Under the pieces are notes generated by a model, which worked only from the letters and a program-made list of their open reading frames with translations, was not told the origin of the DNA and made no database searches. A program made the position numbers and the translations under genes. From Ignavibacterium sp. (GTDB lineage Bacteria > Bacteroidota > Ignavibacteria > Ignavibacteriales > Ignavibacteriaceae), in NCBI GenBank assembly GCA_032027145.1, contig JAVSMP010000001.1:310001-374000 (forward strand): 64,000 nt of DNA, in the 5' to 3' direction. Positions 1 to 8,138 of the stretch are shown here, one piece after another. Every line of letters begins with the position of its first letter. Position 1 is the stretch's first letter.

Positions 1-697
1 TCAGTCTTAATTTCAATCTTTCTGAAACTTTTCCAAATTCAGTGTTGATTCCGGTTTTAACAACTACAGCTTTGCCGTTACCGCTAACAACATGAGTACC
101 CATAAAAAGAGAATTAGTTCGCTGGCTTAATGCAGTTTCATTGCTTAATACCGAAACGCTTTTTTCAACCGGATAAGTCTCTCCTGTCAGAGTTGATTCG
201 TCAACAAAAAGATCTTTGGAAGAAATGATAAGAGAATCCCCCGGCACAACTGAGCCTGCAGAAAGAATTATTATATCACCAGGTACAATCTTTTCAACAG
301 CAATTTCTTTTTCCTGAGCATTACGAACTACTCTTGTTTTTATTTGAACTATTTCCAGAAGCTTTTGAACGGCACTTGCGGCTCCTTTTTCCTGCCAGAA
401 GCCGAGCACTCCGCTAATAAAAATTATTGTTAAAATAATAATCGCATCTACAGTATCATCGAGAAATATTGAAAGTACAGCAGCAAAAATTAAAATAATA
501 ATAATAGGACTTTTAAATTGAGCTGTTAAAAGTGTAAACGTATCAATTTTTTTCTTTGGCTTTAATCTGTTTAATCCTGATTGCTCTAATCTTTTATCAG
601 CTTCAGAATCAGAAAGACCATTTACATTGGTTTCAAGCTCCCTTAGTATTCCATCGGTTGAAATACTCCAGAAACCGGAGAGATTTATTTTTTCCAA
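1..697 (-). CDS. P-type cation-transporting ATPase, MgtA-like, N-terminal part (runs off the left edge)
   Basis: This is the first ~232 residues of a P-type ATPase that would pump a metal cation, plausibly Mg2+, across the inner membrane. Reading leftward, a TTG start is preceded by GGCAGGTAAC, a good ribosome-binding site, and the frame stays open to the window edge. Visible are a soluble N-terminal segment, the first transmembrane hairpin (hydrophobic run including IIIILIFAAVLSIFLDD), and the actuator domain with the TLTGET motif. The stretch SLFMGTHVVSG after TGET resembles Mg2+-importing (P3B) and related P2 ATPases. The phosphorylation motif DKTGT lies outside the window, so subtype and substrate are inferred. 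A Ca2+ ATPase of the PMA/SERCA-like group is the alternative. Confidence 0.8.
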   Translation of the reverse strand, partial: MEKINLSGFWSISTDGILRELETNVNGLSDSEADKRLEQSGLNRLKPKKKIDTFTLLTAQFKSPIIIILIFAAVLSIFLDDTVDAIIILTIIFISGVLGFWQEKGAASAVQKLLEIVQIKTRVVRNAQEKEIAVEKIVPGDIIILSAGSVVPGDSLIISSKDLFVDESTLTGETYPVEKSVSVLSNETALSQRTNSLFMGTHVVSGNGKAVVVKTGINTEFGKVSERLKLRL

Positions 698-885
698 TTA
701 GTTACCTGCCGCAAAATAAAACTTAGGAATAAAACTGTGATATTATTAATTAAAAAAAGTATTTTGTTATTTTACTTTACTTAAACTAAGAATCCTGACT
801 ATTATATAAAAAGGATTAATTATTTGATTCTGATTTATAATTAAATCTAAAAATGATGTCTGAATAAACAAGCAACGGAGTATTT

Positions 886-1581
886 ATGCCAAGTTTAATT
901 CATGTTGAAAAACATTTTAATGCTAACTACACTGTAAGAGATATTGTAATTGGCATGTCTGATGGATTGACAGTTCCATTTGCATTAGCCGCAGGTTTAA
1001 CCGGTGCAATAGCTGCAAGCTCATTGGTAATAACTGCTGGTCTTGCCGAGATTGCTGCAGGCTCAATTGCAATGGGGCTTGGAGGCTACCTTGCAGCAAA
1101 GAGTGATTATGAACATTACTTCAGCGAAAAGAAGCGCGAAGAATATGAGGTTAAAGAATTACCTGATGCAGAAAAAGAAGAAGTATCAGAAGTCTTTAGA
1201 AAATATGGACTTTCAGAAAAAGAAATACAGCCAATTCTTGACAAGTTTGAAAAAAATCCTAAAAACTGGGTGGAGTTTATGATGATGTATGAATTAGGAT
1301 TAGAAGAGCCCGATAAAAAAAGAGGACTTATAAGTGCATTAACAATTGCTTTATCTTATATCGTTGGCGGTATGATTCCGCTTTCACCTTACTTCTTTGT
1401 TGAGCAGGCAAGTGAAGGATTAACAATCTCAGTAATAATGACTTTAACTGCATTATTAATTTTTGGATTTGTTAAAGGAAAATTCACCGGTGCAAAACCA
1501 ATTATCAGTGCAATTCAAACCGTGGTGATTGGCGGTATAGCTGCAACTGCTGCATTTCTTTTGGCAAAATTTATCGGTTGA
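886..1581 (+). CDS. VIT1/CCC1 family Fe2+/Mn2+ transporter
   Basis: Integral membrane protein of the VIT1/CCC1 family, which moves ferrous iron or manganese out of the cytoplasm. The N-terminal block VRDIVIGMSDGLTVPFALAAGL is the family's first transmembrane segment with its conserved Asp and Gly. A second membrane segment ends in GLGGYLAAKSDYEHY. A charged, Glu-rich cytoplasmic region (about residues 75-140, with EKKREEYEVKELPDAEKEEV) corresponds to the metal-binding domain of VIT1. Three more membrane segments close the protein. At 231 aa it has the family's usual length. It stands alone, divergent from the upstream ATPase; both are metal transporters, but no shared regulator is visible. 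Metal specificity cannot be read from the sequence. Confidence 0.9.
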   Translation: MPSLIHVEKHFNANYTVRDIVIGMSDGLTVPFALAAGLTGAIAASSLVITAGLAEIAAGSIAMGLGGYLAAKSDYEHYFSEKKREEYEVKELPDAEKEEVSEVFRKYGLSEKEIQPILDKFEKNPKNWVEFMMMYELGLEEPDKKRGLISALTIALSYIVGGMIPLSPYFFVEQASEGLTISVIMTLTALLIFGFVKGKFTGAKPIISAIQTVVIGGIAATAAFLLAKFIG

Positions 1582-2197
1582 TAAAATGCTTATTGATTAT
1601 TTGATTGGACAAATAGTATATGGATAAACTTACATTATATAGTTATCTGCGTTTATCACTTGCAAAAAAATATCTTTCACTCAGTGCTGTCGCAGATTGT
1701 CTTTTAGACTCAAAATTAAGTTAGTAGAAATAAAATATTCCACCATCCATAGTTTATTTTGAGTTCATCTCAACTTTACCTTATAAGGGAATGGCTGATT
1801 GATACATACAAGCTGATGTTGATTTTCTCTCTGAATATTTTCATAAATCGTTTTATTATTTACGAGTCTCTCCCTCTATTGCAAGAAATAGATTAGAGTG
1901 AGTTCTTATTATTTTGGACAGATATGATAAAATAACAACACTTGTTAAACCACAAATTTCAACTCATTAATCCCGCCTATTTAAACAAAACGTTGACCGT
2001 TTAAATACTCCGCTTATCATTTATGCTTTGATAGTTAGAACACGAGGCGATAATTTTACAACCGCTATATTTGCAGCTATCTTTTGTATTTAAACTAACT
2101 GTAATTATCAAACATATAATTAGTGGAAAATGTTTAAGCATTAGTTAGTTTAAATTTTTATTTTCTTAATAATGGAAAAATTGCCGGAGATATTTTT
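1582..2197. other. 616-bp gene-free interval with a long inverted repeat near its end
   Basis: No open frame with coding character is seen on either strand. It is AT-rich and looks like decayed sequence. Near its right end is a 13-bp perfect inverted repeat (ATTTAAACTAACT at 2088-2100, its complement at 2143-2155) enclosing a nested AAACAT/ATGTTT pair. This lies about 40 bp before the efflux operon start and could be an operator, a leader hairpin or a remnant of an element. The ribosome-binding site for the next gene (GGAG before ATTTTTATG) is the only clear signal at its edge. Confidence 0.5.
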
Positions 2198-3523
2198 ATG
2201 ATCAGAATTGTGCTGATATTTTTAACTGTTACGCTTACCATTCTGCCGCAGCAAAAGGATATCATCTATCTTTCGTGGAATGAAGTAATTGATAAGGCAC
2301 TTACCGATAATCTAAGTATCAAATCTAAACGATTGGATTATGACGCTCAGAATCTGGAAGTCTGGCGGGCATATTCTAATTTTTTGCCAACTGTAAATTA
2401 TCAAGGTATCGGCACTTATAATATTGAGCTGCCAACTATTGTTTTTATGGGACAGAAATTTACAATGGGTACAAAATATGTTTTTCAACACTCGATTGAT
2501 GCTACCCTGCCGATCTTTACAGGCGGTTCCAGATTTTTTAATGTTAAAGTTCAGACTTTATTAAAAAAATCTTTGAGTGAAGAGCTTAAAGGAAAAGAAG
2601 AAGATGCGGTATTGCAAACATTGCAGGCTTATTACGGAATTATCCTTGCAAATGAATTAAGCAAATCATCGAAAGAAGCTGTAGAGGTTGCTGAATCAAA
2701 CTTAAAGCAGGTAAAATTTTTCTACGAAGAAGGATCTGCTACTCAGCTTGATCTTCAACGGGCGCAGGCGCAATACTATTCAACTTTACCATTATTTGAA
2801 AGTGCAGAATCAAACAGAATCTTATCATATCAGACTCTGAAAATGCTTTTGGATATTGATCTTAGTGATTCACTTGTTGTATCAGATTCCTTATCAGCAA
2901 AAGATTTTTTAAGCGAATTCAGAAATGAAGGACTTGGTGAATTAAAAATGCTGTCATTTGAAAACAGCAGCCAGCTTAAAGCAATTAACTATAAATTTGA
3001 TGCAACTGATCAAAGCGAATATCTTTCAATCTCAGCATTCTTACCCACAATTGCACTTTCAGCTAACATCCAGCATCAGGCATTTTCTGATGAAGATAAC
3101 ATAAAGTGGAAAGATTTTATCCGCTCAAAGACAATCACTCTTATTGCATCCTGGCCTCTGTTTGAAGGCGGAAGAAGATTTATTGATTATCAGCTTGCAA
3201 GTATTAGAACCGATCAGATGCGGCTGCTTAAACATCAGACTGAGGTTCAGTTAAATGTAGAAGTAGAACAAAATTATTTTAAATATTCGGAAGCAGTTAA
3301 AAATATTAAAAGCCTTAAAGAAGCAATGGAGCAGTCAAAAGAAAGTTTAAGATTATCAAATCTTCTTTATGCCGAAGGAATGAGTACACAGCTTGATGTT
3401 TTAAATGCACAGCTTTTGTATAATAACAGCAGAGTTCAATATCTGCAGGGAATTTATAATTACAACATAATACAACTTCAATTACTTAAATCAATTGGAA
3501 AACTAAATACTATCTGGAACTAA
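2198..3523 (+). CDS. TolC-family outer membrane efflux protein
   Basis: Outer-membrane channel of a tripartite efflux pump. A hydrophobic N-terminal signal sequence (about residues 1-17) precedes two homologous halves, each made of long amphipathic helices and short strands, as in TolC. The repeated motifs EEGSATQLDLQRAQAQYY (first half) and AEGMSTQLDVLNAQLLYN (second half) are the conserved helix ends of the two OEP repeats. The length of 441 aa is normal. It is first in a three-gene operon; the adaptor starts 2 bp after its stop. The protein would trimerise in the outer membrane and dock to the adaptor. Substrates are unknown. Confidence 0.93.
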   Translation: MIRIVLIFLTVTLTILPQQKDIIYLSWNEVIDKALTDNLSIKSKRLDYDAQNLEVWRAYSNFLPTVNYQGIGTYNIELPTIVFMGQKFTMGTKYVFQHSIDATLPIFTGGSRFFNVKVQTLLKKSLSEELKGKEEDAVLQTLQAYYGIILANELSKSSKEAVEVAESNLKQVKFFYEEGSATQLDLQRAQAQYYSTLPLFESAESNRILSYQTLKMLLDIDLSDSLVVSDSLSAKDFLSEFRNEGLGELKMLSFENSSQLKAINYKFDATDQSEYLSISAFLPTIALSANIQHQAFSDEDNIKWKDFIRSKTITLIASWPLFEGGRRFIDYQLASIRTDQMRLLKHQTEVQLNVEVEQNYFKYSEAVKNIKSLKEAMEQSKESLRLSNLLYAEGMSTQLDVLNAQLLYNNSRVQYLQGIYNYNIIQLQLLKSIGKLNTIWN

Positions 3524-3524
3524 T

Positions 3525-4640
3525 ATGAAGATTAAATATAAATACATAAGTCTTGGTTTATCGGTTTTATTATTAACACTTACCGGATGCGAAGGTAACA
3601 AGGAAGAGCAAAAAGAAAATTTAATTCCGGTTAAGGTTTATCAGGTTCAGCCTGAATCGCTTAAAGAGTATTTAAACATCACCGGAACAATCTCAGCTGC
3701 TAATGACCAAATTGTTTATAGTAAAATTTCAGAACGGATTGATCAGATATTTGTAAAGCCGGGTGATTTTGTAAAATCCAATCAAGTAATTGCCCGCCAA
3801 TACAACGCACTTTTATCCCAATCAGTTGATGTTGCTAAAGCTAATCTTAAAAATACTGAAGCTCAGTTTGAACTTGCTCAACAAAACTTTAACAGGATTC
3901 AACGATTATTTGAGCAGAGAGCAGTAAGCCAGCAGCAATTTGATCAAGCAACATCTCAGTTTAAAGTAGCAAATTCTGCTCTTGACGCAGCACAGGCTCA
4001 ATTAGAACAAGCCATAGAACAATTTGATAATAGTTTAATCAAGGCTCCGTTTAGCGGAGTGGCAGCAGCAGTTTTTGTTGAACTGAATCAGATGGTTACT
4101 GCAGGACAGCAAATTGCTCAGATAGTTGATCCCTCGTCAATGAAATCAAAACTGAAGGTAATCAGTAAAGACATTAAATATGTTAAGAAAGGACTTCCGG
4201 TTGAGATTGTAATTCCATCAGTACCCGATAAAAAATATAAAGGTAAAATAATTTCAGTTGATCAGGCAGTTGACCCGATTTCTAAGTCGTTAGAGATTGA
4301 AGTAGTGATTACAAATACGGATAATAATCTGAAGTCTGGTTTGTATGGTGAGTTTATGATTCCGATTAACGAAACTGATAATGTAGTTGTTGTTCCTGAA
4401 ACAGCATTGTTGAGCCAGACAGAAGTTAAAATTAACAAAGGAACCGGAATGCAGGAGACTTTAAAGAAATATTTCTTATTTGTTGTCGAAGATAATAAAG
4501 CAAAGATTAAGGAAGTAACTGTCGGATTAATTAGTAATTCACGCGCTCAGATAACTTCAGGTATCAATTTTAACGATAAGGTGATAATAGTTGGGAATAA
4601 CATCGTAAGGGACGATCAAGAAGTTCAAATCATTGATTAA
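3525..4640 (+). CDS. RND efflux periplasmic adaptor (membrane fusion protein), lipoprotein
   Basis: Periplasmic adaptor linking the inner-membrane pump to the TolC-like channel. A lipoprotein signal peptide ends in LTLTGCEG, with Cys22 as the probable lipidation site. It is followed by the biotinyl-lipoyl-like half (GDFVKSNQVIA), a coiled-coil hairpin (about residues 95-165, rich in Gln and Ala), the second lipoyl half (IKAPFSGVAAAVFVELNQMV), and the beta-barrel and membrane-proximal domains. The length of 371 aa is typical of the AcrA/MexA/HlyD_D23 family. It sits between the channel and pump genes with very short spacers, so co-translation is likely. Confidence 0.94.
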   Translation: MKIKYKYISLGLSVLLLTLTGCEGNKEEQKENLIPVKVYQVQPESLKEYLNITGTISAANDQIVYSKISERIDQIFVKPGDFVKSNQVIARQYNALLSQSVDVAKANLKNTEAQFELAQQNFNRIQRLFEQRAVSQQQFDQATSQFKVANSALDAAQAQLEQAIEQFDNSLIKAPFSGVAAAVFVELNQMVTAGQQIAQIVDPSSMKSKLKVISKDIKYVKKGLPVEIVIPSVPDKKYKGKIISVDQAVDPISKSLEIEVVITNTDNNLKSGLYGEFMIPINETDNVVVVPETALLSQTEVKINKGTGMQETLKKYFLFVVEDNKAKIKEVTVGLISNSRAQITSGINFNDKVIIVGNNIVRDDQEVQIID

Positions 4641-4653
4641 GGATTTTTAAATT

Positions 4654-7600
4654 ATGCTGTTAACAAAATTTTCTATAAACCGTAAAGTTACATTGCTGAT
4701 GTTCTATGCTATCATATTAGCATTTAGCTTTTTTGCCTTCACTCAATTAAAGATAGACTTTTTTCCGGAGATTCAATTTCCTATCGCCGGAGTAATTACC
4801 AATTATCCGGGTGTTGGACCAAAAGATATCGAAACAACAATCAGCCGCCAGCTTGAAGAAGCAATTTCATCAGTTAAAAACATCAAGAAGGTAAGCTCAC
4901 AGTCATTTACAGGAGCATCAATAATTATACTTGAGTTTAAGTATGGAACTGATATGAATCAGGCAGAAGTTGATATCAGGAAAAACATTGACTTTGTAAG
5001 AGACTTTTTACCCAAAGAAGCATCCGATCCGCTTGTCTTTGTGTTCGATCCTTCAATGAGCCCGATTATATTTCTGAGTCTGAGTTCGCAATATCTTGGT
5101 CAATCAGAATTGAGAAAACTTTCAGAAGACAGAATCGAGCCGATGCTTGAAAGAATTTCCGGAGTAGCATCCGTTGCCACAATCGGAGGTCTTCAAAGAC
5201 AGATTAATGTAAATATAAACCCGACTCTTTTATCATCTTATAATTTATCGCCTTCTGAAGTTACAATTGCTCTGCAAACCGGCAGAGGTATTCAACCGGG
5301 CGGATCGCTTAAAACTGATGAAAAAACTTATCAGCTCACTTTATTGAGTGAATACACAACTATTGATCAAATAAAAAAAACTACTGTAGCCATCAGAAAC
5401 GGAAGACCTGTTTATGTAGAAAATATCGCTGAGGTTGTTGATGGGTTTAAAGAGAATTCCACCGAAGCAAGAGCAGATTTTGGCGAAGGTTTAATGATAA
5501 TTATTAATAAGCAATCTGATGCAAATACTGTTCAGACTTCTGAGCTTGTTAAAAATGAAATCCCGAATATTCTTAAACGGCTTCCACAGGGCACAAAATT
5601 AAATGTGGTATGGGCACAGTCAGAGTTTATAACCCGCTCAATTAATAATCTGCGCGATTCGGCATTAATAGCATTTGTTCTCGCATTTATAATTATTTAC
5701 ATCTTCCTGCTGAATATACGCGGCAGTATTATAATGGGTATATCAATGCCTATTTCTGTTTTAGCTACTTTTGCAGTTTTGTATGCAAGTGATATTACAT
5801 TGAATATTATTTCAATGGCTGGATTAGCACTTGCTATCGGAATGCTGGTAGATAATTCTATCGTGGTTCTTGAAAATATATTCAGACACAGAGAGATGGG
5901 AAAAAGCAGAATTGAATCAGCAGATATCGGAGCTTCTGAAGTTGGCATGGCTATTACTGCTTCAACACTTACTACAGTTGCAGTTTTCCTACCGGTTCTG
6001 TTTGTTCCCAATATAACTGGGCAATTGTTTAAGGATATGGTGCTAACTATTACTTTTAGTTTGCTCGTTTCTTTGGTAGTTGCACTAACATTGGTTCCAA
6101 TGATGGCTTCCAATATTCTTGAAATAGAAAAAATAAAATCAAACGGATGGCTGAACAAGATTAAGACAACGATTGGTAATACAATTGACAGTCTTTCAAA
6201 GTACTATCATAAAATTTTATTGTGGGCACTCAGAAAAAAGAAAACTGTGTTGGGCTCAGTTGGAATAGCCTTTATTATTTCAATTGTTCTTGCAGTATTA
6301 GCCGGAGCTGAGTTTTTACCTAAAACTGACCAAGGCTTTATTAATTTGATTGTAGAAGCTCCCGCAGGCAACCCGATTGAAAAATCAAGAGTAATTGTTT
6401 ATAATCTTGAAGAAATAGTTAAGAAAGTAATTAAGCCGGAAGAACTTGAAAATGTATCGTTTATGTTCGGTACCCGTGAAGGTATTGGAGCATTCGGAAA
6501 TACAGAAAGTACTATTGAAGCATTTATAAAACTCAAGCCTGTTAATCAAAGAAGCAGAAGCCAGTTTGAAATAAGCGATCTGATGAGAGAAAAATTAAAT
6601 AAAATACCGGGCATAACTTATACTTTTCAGGAAACCGGAGGGTTCTCTACCGAAAAAGCAATCGAAGTAAAAGTTATTGGTTTTGATATTGACGGCGGAA
6701 TCAAAATAGCAGAGCAAATTAAATCCCGTATGCAAAAGATAAAGGGATTTGTGGATATCGGATTAAATGTAAAACAAACCACTCCCGAACTTCAGGTAAA
6801 TCTTAACTACAATATGTTAAATTCATTTCATCTTTCAACTCTGCAGGTTGCATCAAATATCTCCACTGCAATACAGGGAACAGTTGTATCAAGACTAAGA
6901 GAAGAAGGTGATGAGTACGATATACGTGTTCAGTTTGCAAAAGAATTCAGGAATAAAAAAGAAGCACTCAGTAATATTCAAATCCCACTGCCAACAGGCG
7001 GCTTTACAACTTTAAGTGAAATTGCACAGATAAATGAACTTGAATCAGCACCAACAATCTTCAGAGAAAATCAGAACAGATTTGTTTCTGTAGGTGCAGA
7101 CTTATCAGGTCTTGAACTTTCAAAGGCAATAAGTGAAGTAGAAAAGATAATTAATTCAACTCCTGTTCCGTCAGAGTATCAGGTAATAATCGGCGGCTCA
7201 GCCGAAGATCAGCAGGAGGCATTCTTTTATCTTGGCTTAGCTTTTATTGCTGCTATACTTTTAGTTTATATGATAATGGCAGCCCAATTTGAATCTCTGG
7301 TTGACCCTTTGATAATTATGTTTACTGTTCCTCTTTCAGTAATTGGAGTATTTCCATTTCTATTTATTACAGGTACAACATTGAGTGTAATGGCATTAGT
7401 AGGCTTAATTATGCTTGTTGGTATAGCAGTTAACAATGGTATCGTACTTGTTGATTACATCAACCAGATTAAAAGAGGCGGGTTATCCTTGTATGACGCA
7501 GTTGAGAAAGGAAGTCTGGCAAGGATGCGTCCGGTTCTAATGACTGCTTTAACCACAATACTTGGAATGGTGCCACTTGCAATTGAACTTGGAGAAGGTG

Positions 7601-7761
7601 CAGAAACCTGGTCACCGCTTGCAAGAGCAGTAATAGGCGGATTAACTGCAACTACTGTTTTAACCTTAGTTGTGATACCAATATTGTATATTGTTTTTGA
7701 ACGCGCAGGTGAAAAAGTAAAAGCATACTTTAAGAAAAGAAGAGTAGCTAAAGCAAGCTGA
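4654..7761 (+). CDS. RND efflux pump, HAE1 family inner-membrane transporter
   Basis: Proton-driven inner-membrane exporter of the AcrB/HAE1 superfamily (1035 aa, the expected size). It opens with the usual cytoplasmic start and TM1 (FSINRKVTLLMFYAII). TM2-6 fall at about residues 335-480, a second group at 525-545, and TM8-12 at the C-terminal end. In the TM4 proton-relay motif it reads GMLVDNSIVVLENIF: the first Asp is kept while the second, an Asp in E. coli AcrB, is Asn, which is a common variant outside the AcrB subgroup. The C-terminal half has GIAVNNGIVLVDYIN. The three genes together encode a full pump; no adjacent TetR/MarR regulator is visible. Substrates may be drugs, detergents or lipids. 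Confidence 0.95.
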   Translation: MLLTKFSINRKVTLLMFYAIILAFSFFAFTQLKIDFFPEIQFPIAGVITNYPGVGPKDIETTISRQLEEAISSVKNIKKVSSQSFTGASIIILEFKYGTDMNQAEVDIRKNIDFVRDFLPKEASDPLVFVFDPSMSPIIFLSLSSQYLGQSELRKLSEDRIEPMLERISGVASVATIGGLQRQINVNINPTLLSSYNLSPSEVTIALQTGRGIQPGGSLKTDEKTYQLTLLSEYTTIDQIKKTTVAIRNGRPVYVENIAEVVDGFKENSTEARADFGEGLMIIINKQSDANTVQTSELVKNEIPNILKRLPQGTKLNVVWAQSEFITRSINNLRDSALIAFVLAFIIIYIFLLNIRGSIIMGISMPISVLATFAVLYASDITLNIISMAGLALAIGMLVDNSIVVLENIFRHREMGKSRIESADIGASEVGMAITASTLTTVAVFLPVLFVPNITGQLFKDMVLTITFSLLVSLVVALTLVPMMASNILEIEKIKSNGWLNKIKTTIGNTIDSLSKYYHKILLWALRKKKTVLGSVGIAFIISIVLAVLAGAEFLPKTDQGFINLIVEAPAGNPIEKSRVIVYNLEEIVKKVIKPEELENVSFMFGTREGIGAFGNTESTIEAFIKLKPVNQRSRSQFEISDLMREKLNKIPGITYTFQETGGFSTEKAIEVKVIGFDIDGGIKIAEQIKSRMQKIKGFVDIGLNVKQTTPELQVNLNYNMLNSFHLSTLQVASNISTAIQGTVVSRLREEGDEYDIRVQFAKEFRNKKEALSNIQIPLPTGGFTTLSEIAQINELESAPTIFRENQNRFVSVGADLSGLELSKAISEVEKIINSTPVPSEYQVIIGGSAEDQQEAFFYLGLAFIAAILLVYMIMAAQFESLVDPLIIMFTVPLSVIGVFPFLFITGTTLSVMALVGLIMLVGIAVNNGIVLVDYINQIKRGGLSLYDAVEKGSLARMRPVLMTALTTILGMVPLAIELGEGAETWSPLARAVIGGLTATTVLTLVVIPILYIVFERAGEKVKAYFKKRRVAKAS

Positions 7762-7847
7762 TCTTATGAAACAATTCAATTGTTAAAGGATGTTTGACTA
7801 TCAGAAGTTTATAAAAAACTGCAGCTGATTGAAATGATGTAAAAATA

Positions 7848-7935
7848 AAAAAGCTCTTAAAATCAGGGCAGTTTTAAAAGCACGGCAAACTCAAATTGCT
7901 TAGAACTTTCTTTTACAATAATAAAGAGCTTTTTA
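7848..7935. repeat. Inverted repeat flanking a 65-bp spacer, between the efflux operon and the RM locus
   Basis: AAAAAGCTCTT and its exact complement AAGAGCTTTTT (11 bp each) enclose about 65 bp with no coding potential. The second arm ends in a T run, so as an RNA from the plus strand it could terminate the efflux operon, although the loop is long for an intrinsic terminator. It may instead be a small structured element. A second hairpin-like pair, GGGAATAG/CTATTCCC, lies at 7966-8016 and overlaps the end of the small minus-strand frame there. Confidence 0.35.
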
Positions 7936-8001
7936 CTTATCAGTACTGTGTTAAGATGTTGGCTGGGGAATAGATTCTCAGCCAATAACCGACAAACCAA
8001 T

Positions 8002-8136
8002 TTAGTCGCTATTCCCTGCTTTGATGAGCTTCATTTTTATTGCAACACAACTTGGGCAGGCGATTTTGTATCCTAGTTTGAGTAAATCAGATTCATAAAC
8101 CGAACCGATTATATCGCCTGTTATAGAGCCGAACAT
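8002..8136 (-). pseudogene. 44-codon frame beginning like an ADP-ribosylglycohydrolase; probable remnant
   Basis: The frame starts 2 bp after the hsdR stop, with GGGG as a plausible ribosome-binding site, and encodes 44 residues. Its first 15 residues, MFGSITGDIIGSVYE, match the typical N-terminus of the ADP-ribosylglycohydrolase (DraG-like) family. The family's next conserved block (RFTDDT) is absent. Instead the frame continues with an unrelated segment containing CPSC and then stops. I read it as the 5' end of a deleted ADP-ribosylglycohydrolase joined to other sequence. A real small protein with a CxxC motif, co-translated with hsdR, is the alternative. Confidence 0.5.
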
Positions 8137-8138
8137 TT

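Noticed and set aside
5697-6158. 153-codon minus-strand frame inside the RND pump gene
   Set aside because: It is antisense to a clear, well-conserved gene; the hydrophobic composition is a mirror of the transmembrane region.
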